This document shows positions 10,706 to 22,230 of a DNA stretch of 64,000 nt, in pieces. Every line of letters starts with the position of its first letter. The stretch's first letter is position 1. A program made the translations under genes and the position numbers. The DNA comes from Malaya genurostris (Eukaryota > Arthropoda > Insecta > Diptera > Culicidae). A model generated the notes under the pieces. The model had not been told where the DNA came from, searched no databases, and saw only the letters and a program-made list of their open reading frames with translations. The stretch spans positions 342,555,379-342,619,378 of the forward strand of contig NC_080571.1 in the NCBI RefSeq assembly GCF_030247185.1, written 5' to 3'.

Positions 10706-11222
10706 CAGGGTTGTTACGGTCGCGCGGATTTCGCGGTTTCTGCTAAGATTTTGATGCTATGGCGCAGATTTCGCGCGAATTTCAAAAAACATCATTCCAC
10801 AAAATTCTTTGCAAATTTTTGAAGCTTGTGAGTTTTATGAAACCCAAAAAAATTAAACATTTCAGCCATTGGTCGAGATGGTCGAATTTTCACCTTGATA
10901 AAACTAAAATTTACTAGAAGGCGGTTCTAGCCCATATTTTCTTCAGTGGACAAAATTTCGATTGAATGCTTTTCGATCTCGAGTGATACAAGTTTCTATT
11001 TCAACATTTTGCACTCAAGGATATTGATGTCTGATGGAAGATATCCTCTCACTGAAAATTCAATATTGCAAAGAACGTAATAAATGGAATGCGATTCTTC
11101 AATAATATGGTAACAAATTTTGTGTATGATAAAAATTGCATTCTTACAGCAAAATTTACACAACATGGTTACGAAGCGAAGTCTGACAATAAAAGAAACG
11201 AAGAAGTTCTGGGATTCCATCC

Positions 11223-11930
11223 GTGGTGATAAGAAAGTGTTCTATTAGTTTGTTGGTTCCACTATCCAACATTTTCATTTGTTCAATGCGTTCTGGAATT
11301 TTTACTGAAATATGGAAGAAATCCAATGTGAACAAGGGTACAGTATCCAAATACCGTGGAATTGCTGCTTTGGGCGCTGTATCGAAGCTGTTTGAAATTA
11401 TAGTTCTGGATTTTATAACATATAGTTGCTCTGACTACATATCTGAGACTCAGCTTGGATCCATGCCAAAGCTTTCAACTTCCCCTGCTGCGTTCGACGA
11501 AATCAATCATCACATAACGATCTCCAAGTTAAGTAGACTGGGATCATTTTTTAATTGGCTTCGATCATATCTAACTGTTCATGGAATGATATTGAAAATA
11601 GGAGCCTGTACAACCTCACCATTTGCTGTTACCTCTGGAGTTCCTCAAGGAAGTCACCTTGGACAGTTATTAATTTTATTGTATCTCAACGATCTAAATT
11701 TTTGATCAAGTGTATGAAACTGTCGTTTACCGATGACTTTCATATTTCATATTCCAAAATGGTTTTAAATGCTACTGAATGCCCCGTTATCTCTTTTAGT
11801 AACAAAAAGTCTGTATTCAAGTCCGACTATAATATTTCACGAACTGTTCTCGAACGCGCTTCGTTTTCGACCTGGGTGTTCTTCTGGAATCAAAGTTTAA
11901 CTTTAAAGTACACATAGAGCTTACTATGTT
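11223..11930 (+). pseudogene. LINE reverse transcriptase fragment
   Basis: The frame beginning at 11,223 reads RT palm motifs: KYRGIAALGAVSKLFE, then (after a deletion) AAFDEINHHITISKLSRLG, then TSGVPQGSHLGQLLILLYLN. It stops at 11,705; the next blocks (KLSFTDDFHISYSKMVLN, then a VISFS block) continue in another frame. The catalytic box is altered to FTDD. The order is right for an RT lacking its N-terminal endonuclease, so this is a truncated, frame-broken LINE relic carried inside the composite element; the same relic occurs at 33.0 kb. Confidence 0.75.
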
Positions 11931-13105
11931 CTAAACCTCTAAGCTATTAGGATTCATTATTTGCGTTACTAAAAAAATCTCTGATGTACATTGCTTGTAA
12001 GCTCCGTATTGCGCTTTAGTAACATCAACTGCAATATGCTGCGATTATCCGGTCACCTTATTACCCAGAGCGATTCAACGTAAATTTGTCCGATTAGTTT
12101 TCCGAAGTCTTGCATAGAGATATCCTTTAAACTTACCTAACTGATTGGTCTCGATTTAATTATTTGTCCATCGAGATGTTTGTGAGTCTAGTTTTGTGGC
12201 AGACCTACTTCAACCGCGAATCGATTGCTTCGAGCTATCGCAATTGTTACAATTAGACATTCGACGTCATAATATTCGATCCTTTTTTTTTAGATTCCCT
12301 ATGTTGGAACTAATTAACTAATGTTTCAATTCTTTCGACTTTCATTTATTACGTAATGTTATCAAGAAATCGTTTCTTATGTTACTGCCTCTTCAGATTT
12401 AGTTACTATAGAAGCACTAGATTCAAGGAAATGTATCATTTGGACGATTTTAATCTATTAATGCAAAAGATGAGGAGGTTTTATGCCTGCTGGAGAACAA
12501 GTTTGACAGATACTAATTCTTGAGGGCTTTTTCCTGATCCAAATAAAAGAGCAAAAGATGAGGAGGAAAAGAAAGACATTCAGAGTAAAATCTGACAATA
12601 AAAGAAGGCGCAATTATAATTGAAACTGAAATTCAAAAGAGTGAATCAGATCATCCTGATGTGGTCTACCTTAAAATTTTTCTTACCAAGAAGGAAATGT
12701 TTGCCTAGCAAAAAGATGTCGAAGCAAAAAATATCTTCGGTGAAATCTGTTTAACTTTTTTCAAAATCACAAGTGTAAGCATTTTAATTTTTACTGTTAC
12801 ATTTTCCGTACATCAGAGAGTATTAATTAAAGATCAAGAGTAAACCAAGTTAACTTGTGTTGGTAATTTGTGTATTACGTACATTTTATTCAGTACGTAT
12901 GTCATAGACTGATATATGCAGTGCAACGAGTATATTAAAGTGACTTGCAGGATTGAATTTCAAACAATCTTTTTTAACAATAATTTATTCTCAAATGAAT
13001 GTTAAGCCTGACTTCTTGGATGAAATATCAGTTTTGAACAATTTTTCACCAACGTTTGATGGAAAATTGCTTACAATTTATGAATGTAGATTTCAATTCC
13101 CTAAT

Positions 13106-13765
13106 AAAAACCTGTTTTAATCCACCTAGTGGTGTAATGATGCCTTTCTCATGTACATATAGTATTGAGGTATTCTATTCAAAATATTTCTCTTCGATTT
13201 TTGAAAGAAACCAAGAGATTGTTTATGCATAACATACAGAATAAAACAGTGTTTTGATTGCGTAAGTCATCCTTAAGAAAACGAAATGGGTTCACTATTA
13301 TATGCACTTCCGGCACCGGCACTCGAGAACCGGTATAATCAAAGTCGGTTCATACGGTCACCAACTTACATGACATACAAACTCTTCTCAAAAAGTGAGT
13401 GAGATCCATTTTTGTATTATGACCACTATTTCCGGTATTTCCGGAACCGGATACCGGGAACCAGGATAGCCGGAATCGGTTTGTTTAGTTGCCTACTGAT
13501 AATGACTATCGATTTGTGTAGTTTTGAGACCAGTTTAGAAAATTTTTTACGTTTTTTGTTTCGCCGGTTTAAGTGACGGTGTACAATATTGAACACACTT
13601 TACCCTATAATTCCGGAACCGGAACTCGGATCCGGATGAAATTCAGGAATTCCGTATGGGACCACGAGACCTTTCATTTGAATCTAAGTTTGTCAAAATC
13701 GGTACAGCCATCTCCGAGAAAACCTGGTGAGATTACACACACACACACACAAACTAAACATTTTC
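13106..13765 (+). repeat. Dispersed repeat copy, near complete
   Basis: Modules in order: TTTTAATCCACCTAGTGGTG at the start, CCTTTCTCATGTAC, several CCGGAACCGG blocks, a CCTTTCATTTGAATCTAAG block, AAATCGGTACAGCCATCTCC, then a (CA)n run. The same order recurs at about ten places in the window on both strands. It encodes no convincing protein and is a non-coding mobile or satellite-like repeat. Confidence 0.7.
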
Positions 13766-14423
13766 TGTTACAAAAGTAGTTTTCCGGAAAAATAAATAGT
13801 TTTCCGAAAACATGCCATTTCCATTGTCTTTCGCAAGTCAAATTAAAGGTTCCGATTTTACGGGTTTACTTTTAGAAGCTACGAAAAAAAATTCTGCAAG
13901 GGGAAATCCATATAGGAATGTGTTTGTTGCTAATCAAATGTCTCAGTGGAAGTAAGCTGAGACTGAGATAATTTTTCTCGAGCAGTTTTAAGGAAAACCG
14001 AATAGTTTTAGACTAAGACACTTTACTCGAATTGCAATTTTAAGCAGAATAAACTGATTGGTTTATTTTTCAACCATATGGAAGATTTATTGATAAAAAC
14101 CAGAAAAAGAAGCGCCGGAATTTGTTTTTGCGCACATATTGTTGACATTACTCATACGCTTGCTAAAAGTCTTGCTCCTTAACGAAGGGCATCGAAAAAG
14201 ATGGAGAATAAAAATGAAATCGTTTTCATGGGGTTTCTCGAAGTGAAGTGCTGTATGCGGACTTATTTATTGTGTTTCAACTTCGCGCGGATTTCGTGCG
14301 CTTTGATTTTGAAATTTTTCGTAACAACCCTGCATATAACCTACAAATTAAACCAGTTTCAAGCCAAATCTAAAAGAATTTTAACTTTTTTGGCATATAT
14401 ATATATTTCTGATATTACATCTT
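13766..14423. other. Right arm of composite element and RTE 3' junction
   Basis: 13,766-14,332 is non-coding sequence of the composite element. 14,333-14,423 leads into the 3' end of the minus-strand RTE LINE; an (AT)7-like run at 14,395-14,407 sits about 20 bp beyond the RTE stop codon. Confidence 0.5.
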
Positions 14424-15626
14424 TTAAGATTTTATCTGATCAACAATTCTTCTCCATGTAACTCGATCCATGGCTGCTTGCCTCCAACCACGTCGGCGCC
14501 CGATACTATCCAGGTTTCGCTCCACTTGGTCCAGCCACCGTGAACGCTGCGCTCCTCTTTGTCTTGTACCTGCCGGATTAGAGGTGAACACCAACTTGGT
14601 GGGGCTGTTGTCCGGCATTCTCACGACATGCCCCGCCCACCGTACCCTTCCAGCCTGGGCTACTTTCCGGATACTTGGCTCACCGTAGAGTTGCGCTAGT
14701 TCGTGGTTCATTCTTCTCCTCCACACTCCATTCTCCTGCACACCACCGAAGATCGTTCTCAGCACCCTCCTTTCGAAGACTTCGAGTGCTTGCAGGTCCT
14801 CCTCGAGCATTGTCCACGTTTCGTGCCCGTAGAGAACCACCGGTCTTACCAGTGATTTGTACATGGTGCACTTCGTGCGGGGGTGAAGTTTCCTGGATCT
14901 CAATGTTTTGTGGAGTCCATAGTAGGCACGACTTCCGGATATAATGCGCCTCCTGATCTCCCGGCTGGTGTCGTTGTCCGCAGTCACCATTGAGCCAAGA
15001 TAGATGAACTCGTCAACCACCTCGAACTCGTCGCCGTCGATCGTAATACTGCTGCCCAGACGTTGCCTATCGCGTTCAGTTCCGCCAGCCAGCATGTACT
15101 TTGTCTTAGACACATTTATCCTCAGTCCTACTCGTGCCGCTTCGCGCTTTAGTCGGGTATACAGATCTGCTACCGTCTCCTTGTTTCTACCGATTATATC
15201 CACGTCATCAGCGAAGCACACGAATTGTCCGGACCTCGTGAAAATCGTGCCCCGCATGTTGAACCGCGCTCTTCGCATAACTCCTTCAAGTGCGATGTTG
15301 AACAGCAGGCAGGACAACCCATCACCTTGTCTTAATCCCCTACGTGATTCGAACGGTTCAGAGAAACCGCCCGCAATCTTGACACAACACTGTACACCAT
15401 CCATCGTAGCCTTAATCAGTCTTGTCAGCTTCCCAGGGAAGCCGTTCTCGTCCATAATTTTCCATAGCTCTACACGGTCAACCGTGTCGTATGCGGCTTT
15501 GAAGTCGATGAACAGATGATGCGTCGGGACCACGGCATTTTTGGAGGATTTGCCGTATAGTGAAGATTTGGTCGTTTGTTGATCTGCCGTTGATGAACCC
15601 GGCCTGATAACTCCCGACAAATCCAT
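14424..15626 (-). pseudogene. RTE reverse transcriptase, C-terminal part
   Basis: The meaningful reading starts near 15,540 with VPTHHLFIDFKAAYDTVDR, then RRGLRQGDGLSCLLFN, the active site FADDVDII (138-145), and the thumb and C-terminal region ending in RRIVDQIKS and TAA at 14,424. Both catalytic aspartates are intact. A small deletion not divisible by three, between the codons for LQKCR and VPTHH (about 15,525-15,545), separates it from the upstream frame. Codon use and GC content match the endonuclease part. Confidence 0.85.
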
Positions 15627-17346
15627 TTACCAGTGGTGATAGGCGCCGGAACAGGATCTGGGATAACACTTTGTAGGCGGCATTTGACACTGTGATTGCC
15701 CTGTAGTTTGCACAGTCCAATTTGTCACCTTTCTTGTATATCGGGGTGATGACCCCTTCCTTCCACTCCTCCGGTAGCTGTTCTCTGTCCCAGATCTCTT
15801 CGATTATTCGGTGCATGCATTCCGTCAGTTTCTCCGGTCCCCTTTTGAAGAGTTCTGCTCCTAGACCATCCTTACCAGCTGCTTTGTTATTCTTGAGCTG
15901 TTGGATAGCCTCCTTGACCTCGTTCATAGTGGGCACTGGTACATCTCCGTCGGCTGCAACACTGACATAATCTTCCTCCTCCAACGCCTGATTGTCCGCC
16001 TGTGCACTATTCAGATGTTCATCGTAGTGCTGCTTCCACCTTTCGATCACCTCACGTTCGTCCGTCAGGATGCCACCTTCCTTGTCTCTACACATTTCGG
16101 CTCGCGGCATGAAGCCGTTGCGAGAGTCATTCAGCTTCCTGTAGAACGCCCGTGTATCCTGAGAACGATATAGCATCTCCATCTCCTCTCTCTCCGACTC
16201 TTCCAGGCGGCGCTTTTTGTCCCGGAAAAGGCGAGTTTGCTGCTTTCGTCTCTGTCGATACGATTCCACGTTCTGACGGGTGGCTTGACGCAACATCGCT
16301 GCGCGTGCTGCATTCTTCTCGTCCAATATCTCCTGGCATTCGCCGTCGAACCATTCGTTCCGTCGACTCCTTGGCACGTATCCCAGGACGCTCTCCGCAG
16401 CATTGCTGATGGCTGCTTTAGTTCTGGTCCAGCAGTCCTCCAGGGGAGCATCATTGAACTCCTCCTCCGCTAGCAACGCTGCTTCGAGATGCCGCGCGTA
16501 GGCAGTCGCGACCTCGGTGTCCCTCAGTCGGTCCAGATTATACCGCGGCGGGCACCGGTACCGTACGTTATTCACAACGGACAGTTTTGGACGCAGCTTA
16601 ACCATCACAAGGTAGTGGTCCGAGTCGATGTTAGCGCCCCGATAGGTTCGTACGTCGATAATGTCCGAGAAATGCCGTCCATCAATCAGGACGTGATCGA
16701 TTTGTGTCTCCGTTTGCATGGGTGATCTCCAGGTGTATCGGTGCAGGAGGCGGTGCTGGAAAAAGGTGCTTTTTATGGCCATGTTCTTGGAGGTGGCAAA
16801 GTCGATGAGTCTTAGGCCGTTCTCGTTCGTTTGCTGGTGGGCGCTGAACCTTCCAACTACCGGTCTGAACTCCACCTCCTGGCCAACCTGAGCATTGAAA
16901 TCGCCGATGACGATCTTGATGTCATGTCTTGGGCAGCGATCGTATTCACGTTCCAGCTGCGCGTAGAATTCGTCTTTGTCGTCATCGCTACTTCCGAGGT
17001 GGGGACTATGCACGTTAATTATGCTGATATTGAAGAACCGGCCCTTGATCCTCAACCTGCACATTCTGTCGCTGACCGGCCACCATCCGATCACACGCTT
17101 TTGCATCTCCCCCACAACCATAAAAGCTGTTCCCAGCTCGTGTGTGTTGCCGCAGCTCTGGTATATGGTGTGGTTCCCGCGAAAGACCCGCACCGTAGAC
17201 CCCTTCCTACACACCTCCTGCAGCGCTACGATGTCGAACTTGCGGTCTTTCACTATATCGGATAGTATACGCGTGCTTCCGATGAAGTTGAGAGACTTAC
17301 AGTTCCACGTACCGAGTTTCCAATCTCTTGTCCGTTTTCGTCGCAA
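15478..17346 (-). pseudogene. RTE endonuclease and N-terminal RT, frame-broken
   Basis: The open frame covers 622 residues. The endonuclease occupies 1-250: TWNCKSL (13), ALQEVC (41), INVHSPH (110), VIGDFNAQVG (146), IDHVLI (216), DSDHYLV (241); all catalytic blocks are present. RT motifs begin near 460 (LKNNKAAGKDGLGAELF, WKEGVITPIYKKGD, YRAITVSNAAYKVLS). After QILQK the frame runs into a spurious tail ending at 15,478, while the true continuation is in another frame. The first codon in frame is TTG and the frame is open upstream to about 17,415 without an ATG, so the true start is unclear. Many antisense ORFs over this block are shadows. Confidence 0.85.
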
Positions 17347-17738
17347 AGGTCTGAGCCGATTAGATCCATCCGAATTTTCTTGTTGAACTTCCTGAGCAAG
17401 TCCTTTTTATGGGCGGCTAGCTAGGCCTGCGCCAACCTTGCAGTAACGCTGAAGGACCGCGAGAAGAGAGAGATTTGGGCCAGGTGCATATTGAAAGGCG
17501 GCGCCAACTCGCCTTGTCAGGGCCAACTACTTTAGGTCTTGTGGTTTTTAGGCCTAGAACGTGTAGGGCCCACTACCTCGTCCTACCCACACCTGCAGTC
17601 AGCCCCCGCTACATGGTTCGGGTCGCGAGTCACAACGAGTTGCTATCGCGACTAAGCATTATCCACCACCTATGACCCGCCCGGTTGCTTGCAGCTCAGC
17701 TTCCCTCATAGTGCTCCTCCTCCACCACAGGGCTCGAG

Positions 17739-18425
<687 letters not shown>

Positions 18426-18724
18426 AAAGTAAAATTGTTTCTATACCAAAAATAACCTTCAGGCATCAATCTCTTGCAAGAAATTGTAAATGCTCCTAAA
18501 ATGCATGCATAAAGTTGCCTGCGCATTCAACACAACCACAGTAGCTAATGGAAAAAATACACCCGTTTCTCACTAGAGGTGCTGTTAGTGTCACCGTGCA
18601 GAGGGAAATCTATGTTTATTTAATTTATGGTGTTAACATGCTTCTTTAGTTTGATCAATCGCATACCATAATGCATCATGAAAATATATTTCCAATCACT
18701 ATTGGACCATAGCTAGCTACACTA
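18426..18724. other. Non-coding, nothing recognised
   Basis: AT-rich, with no supported ORF and no inverted repeat linking it to the neighbouring MITE. Confidence 0.4.
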
Positions 18725-18975
18725 CACAGAAAAAAAAGATGAAACTTACACGACATGTAAACCGATAGTACTATGAAATAGACAGCAGTTGAAACGAAAA
18801 TGTGATTTAAAACCATAATTGATGTAAAATTACATTTAAATTCATTTAGTTTTTCATTGAACAAAACTGTATATTTACAAACCGCTTCGTTTTGTAATGA
18901 AAATTTCCATTGAATTGCCTGCTCCAAAAATGTGCATGAAAATAAATGTAAAATCACAAAATATTTTTTTCTGTG
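18725..18975. mobile_element. 251-bp MITE with TA target duplication
   Basis: The ends are CACAGAAAAAAA and TTTTTTTCTGTG, each flanked by TA. The sub-terminal text (TTACACGACATGTAA on one side, TAAAATCACAAAA on the other) is AT-rich and non-coding. A fragment with similar words (TATGTCGTGTAAATTTC, TATTCTGTGCA) lies at 24,995-25,030. TA duplication and short TIRs fit a Tc1/mariner-mobilised MITE. Confidence 0.7.
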
Positions 18976-19764
18976 TAAAGTTGTTGAAATCAACTTTTAT
19001 CATAGTAGGCTTTGCACATTTTCTGTTGTGATCAAATCACGAGGTATATTTTTGTGAATGAGTTCTCCAAAGAAACTATGTACAATATCGGATCAACGGT
19101 TTAGCAGCTAGAGAATTAGGTTCACGTTTTTATCGATTCAAACCACTGTGCGATGACGTTACTAATTTAAAAACCGCTCTAGCGTTCAAAGCAGTCATCT
19201 TTCTGCTTGTCATTTGTCAAAATTTTATGACATTCGGTTCGTTAGTGTGTTAATTATTGTGTTTTCAGTGACGCTACTAAAGTAAGAAATAATGGAGAAA
19301 AAGTGTTGATAAAATATTGTTTTACATTTTATTGAGAATATAAAAATCTGGTGAAATATCATTAAAGGGTTACGTAAATTGTGTAAGCTTTGCGTCTGCG
19401 TATTGGCTCCAATCGAACTATTAGGCGGAGATGACGGTTCAACTTGAACTGCCTTAAGCACTGATGAATCGAAGGCGAAACGCGAAGAAATCGAAACAAA
19501 ATATGTACTTTTCATACAAGCCAAAAACTACTAAATGTTAATGTAAAAGCATTAACATTTCATTAGAAATCGATGCAGTTTTTTACAATCTTATTCACTT
19601 GGAGACCGTCACAGTCGAAAAACAAGATTTGCGGCCATCAAATGCATACATGTTCAAAAAGTTATAAACTCTGCTTTAAAAATTTCGTAGTTATCTGAGT
19701 TGAAATGTTATAAATTCTGCGAAAAAACTATTCGATTCAAATGTTGATTTTCGAGACAAAGACT
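18976..19764. other. Repeat mosaic, no gene
   Basis: 18,978-19,022 is the inverted partner of 10,141-10,195. 19,385-19,495, read on the minus strand, aligns with 42,890-42,990 (shared TTCGCCTTCGA, CAGTTC and TCATCTSCGCCT-like words), another low-copy repeat. The ORF that can be drawn through it is not conserved between the two places. Confidence 0.45.
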
Positions 19765-20108
19765 TTTTGCCTTTCTCTATAGAAAGGTATTAGAATTGCT
19801 GGAAAAACCGACTTTCGAACGGAGCCTCGGAGACCCATAGTGTTATATACCATTCGACTCAGTTCGTCGAGATCGGAAAATGTCTGTGTGTGTGTGTGCA
19901 CTTTTCGAAGATATTTGAACGCGCTCAATTTTCTCAGAGATGGCTGATCCGATTTTAACAAACTTGAGCTCGTTTGAAAGCTACTGTCGTGCCATTGATC
20001 AAGTTCGAAGATCAAATGGTTGTGACTTTTGGTTCCAGATATATGATTGTATAAGTGACGTAACCGACAAAACACGTTGATTTTTACCGCTCTTATATAT
20101 ATATATAT
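19765..20108 (-). repeat. Dispersed repeat copy, reverse orientation
   Basis: Reading leftwards it has TTGGTTCC and AAATCGGATCAGCCATCTC blocks, a (CA)n run, TCTCGACGAACTGAGTCGAA, the GGTCTCCGAGGCTCCG end-module and TTTCTATAGAGAAAGGC. A second short reverse end lies at 20,655-20,700 (CCACCTAGTGGTGTGATAAT read on the minus strand). Confidence 0.65.
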
Positions 20109-20654
20109 AAGGGTGCCAAAATTTTGGGATCAACTCTATTTTCGTAAAGTTCTAGTGCTCAAAAGTTTAAGCACCTCGGAAAAAGCCTTCATGCAAAATT
20201 TGACCTAAATCGGACATGCTTAAGGGGTGCTGCCCGGTGGTAAAGGTTTGACAATTTTCGATCTTGAAAAAGCACCATAGGGGGGAGTACATGAAATTTC
20301 CAAAATCGAAAATTTTTTTTGATGCCAAAACTCTTAAAACTGCATAAAACATCGAAATTTAGTGTCATCTAAAAAAAAAATTTTTTTTGAAAAAATCAAC
20401 TTTCTGGGACTTAGAAAAATTTTCATATTTTTTCTAAGTCCCAAAAAGTCGATTTTTTAGATTAGCATCGCTGTTCTCATACAAATAGGCAACGCAAATG
20501 TCAAGCACTAGTTTGGAAAAATGATGCTGACTGTGTGACATAAACACTGAAGCATGCTTTTGTGAACTACTCGAATCAATCTGAATCAATTGGTGTCAAA
20601 ATTAGTATCCAAAATTATTTAATAAAAGTATGAAACATATTTTCATGAGACTGT
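20109..20654. repeat. Low-complexity repeat with strong hairpin
   Basis: The block begins after a (TA)n run. It contains a near-perfect hairpin at 20,389-20,459, with arms around TTTCTGGGACTTAGAAAAA and TTTTTTCTAAGTCCCAAAAA. No ORF is supported. The text resembles common mosquito intergenic repeats with runs of A and T, which is inference. Confidence 0.5.
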
Positions 20655-20700
20655 TATGAAAGAAGAGAAAGGCATTATCACACCACTAGGTGGATTAAGA

Positions 20701-22230
20701 AGGGTTTTTTGAATTAAAGCTGGTTGATTTACCTCTCATGCACTCGTTCGATTGAAATCAAACGAAAATCTGTGCTCCTGTTACTACTGTATACGAAATT
20801 CAATACTTTACCAGCAGGATTATGAAACATATTAACAAGCGGGCCATGGAAAAATTCATACCATCGAAACCATCGAAATATTTTGCATATCATAGATATG
20901 GGGGGTGGATGTAGCAAAAGCTTTAAAAACGGGGGGTGTAATGTTTCTAACTGCATAACTCCGAAACAACTGAACGGATTGCTATCAAACTTGGTTCAGA
21001 TACTTCTTGCTTCCGATAGTCATAAGAACATTTTTTGAGGGGAGAGTGTGTAGCATGTGCCCTAGATCAGAGGGGGCCAAGAAACATTTTATTGAATTTG
21101 ACGAAAATCGATACTTTTTGAAGACCATAGATACTTTTTGCATAAATTATAAATGATTATAAGAGAATTTGTAGGGAGTGGATGTAATAAGGATTGCCAC
21201 CAAACTTAGCAAAGTTACTTCTTGCTTTTCAAGGGTAGTCCTAAACAGAAGGAGTCATGACAAAATGTATCTAATTCGACGAGAAACGATATTTTTTGAA
21301 AAACTGGAATGTTGTCATAAAGGTTTTTTGGGGGGGTGAATATAAAGAGTACCTCTTAGAAAGGAAGTATGATGTGAAGTTGATGTAATTTTCTAAAAAA
21401 TGAGAGAGCTTAATTGCTGACGTCACTCTTTCCTCTATGACAAGACGAAACCAAACTAACGTCTTCAGGGAGCATCAGCAGAATTTCAGTTCTCATTCTT
21501 TCATCGATGTATTGACAATCTGTGACGCTTGGCTATAAAAAGTGACTAAAATATGATATATCGAAGTAATCCCAGAACCTCTTTGAAAACCAAAAATACT
21601 ACAAATTCGAGCACCAACAGGTAAAAGTTATTGTGAAACCTTTTCCTGTCATTTTCGATTCTGAAAGCTTCGGTTGAATACTGACACTGCATACTATGGG
21701 ATTTTCACTGAAAACTGCAAATGACTGAAAAGGTAAATGAAAGAAAGAACACAATTTCGAAACCATTGTTCCGCTTATGTCATTGACTGGACATGGATTT
21801 CGTTCTCATAGTTTCCAAGCGAAACTGAGGGTGACAGTAATTTCTTGTCATTTTCGTCTATTTTTAGTCAATGAAAATTACTTTTATTAGCTATGTTCAG
21901 TATATTATCACCAAACTTGGGACATACCCTTTTTTACAATTCAGAGATGGCCATAAGGTCCTTTTTTAGTTTCTCGACGAGCTTAGATGTTCATTGCATT
22001 ACTCGACATAAAAAAAAAACCACTCAAGTGTCAGATTTCAACCAAAAGATAAAATTAACCGCGAAATGGTTTGCAGCCTAAATGGTGAAGTTCAACAGAC
22101 ACAGTTGTTGTTTTTATCGAAGGAAGCCCGATTGCCACTCAGTACTCGTCAAAAACGTTTACAATGTGATGTTCTCTAACACGAAACAAGAACCTGAAGA
22201 ACCGGCTGTGTAATTCCATGCTAGATTAAT
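20701..22230. other. Non-coding with weak internal repeats
   Basis: Two diverged segments (20,940-21,030 and 21,180-21,240) share ACTTCTTGCTT, GGATTGCYA and CAAACTT words beside GGGGGTGGATGTA-type runs. 21,420-22,230 shows nothing that I recognise. Confidence 0.4.

Larger units (their letters stand above)
10706..14332. mobile_element. Composite element with CAGGGTTGTTACG inverted ends
   Basis: The left end is CAGGGTTGTTACGGTCGCGC and the right end, read inward, CAGGGTTGTTACGAAAAATT. Both run into GCGCGGATTTCGCG-type words. The interior holds an RT pseudogene and a dispersed repeat copy. A second copy (32,844-34,230) shares the left end, the RT segment and downstream text with a large deletion, and a right-end fragment lies at 37,227. 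The ends resemble hAT TIRs, but no transposase is visible. Flanks do not give a clear target duplication. Confidence 0.6.

Noticed and set aside
13573..13779. 68-codon ORF ending in a His-Thr repeat
   Set aside because: It lies entirely in the dispersed repeat and its (CA)n run; not conserved in other copies.
14470..17386. Many antisense ORFs (up to 171 codons) over the RTE block
   Set aside because: They are shadows of GC-rich RTE coding sequence; motifs are only on the minus strand.
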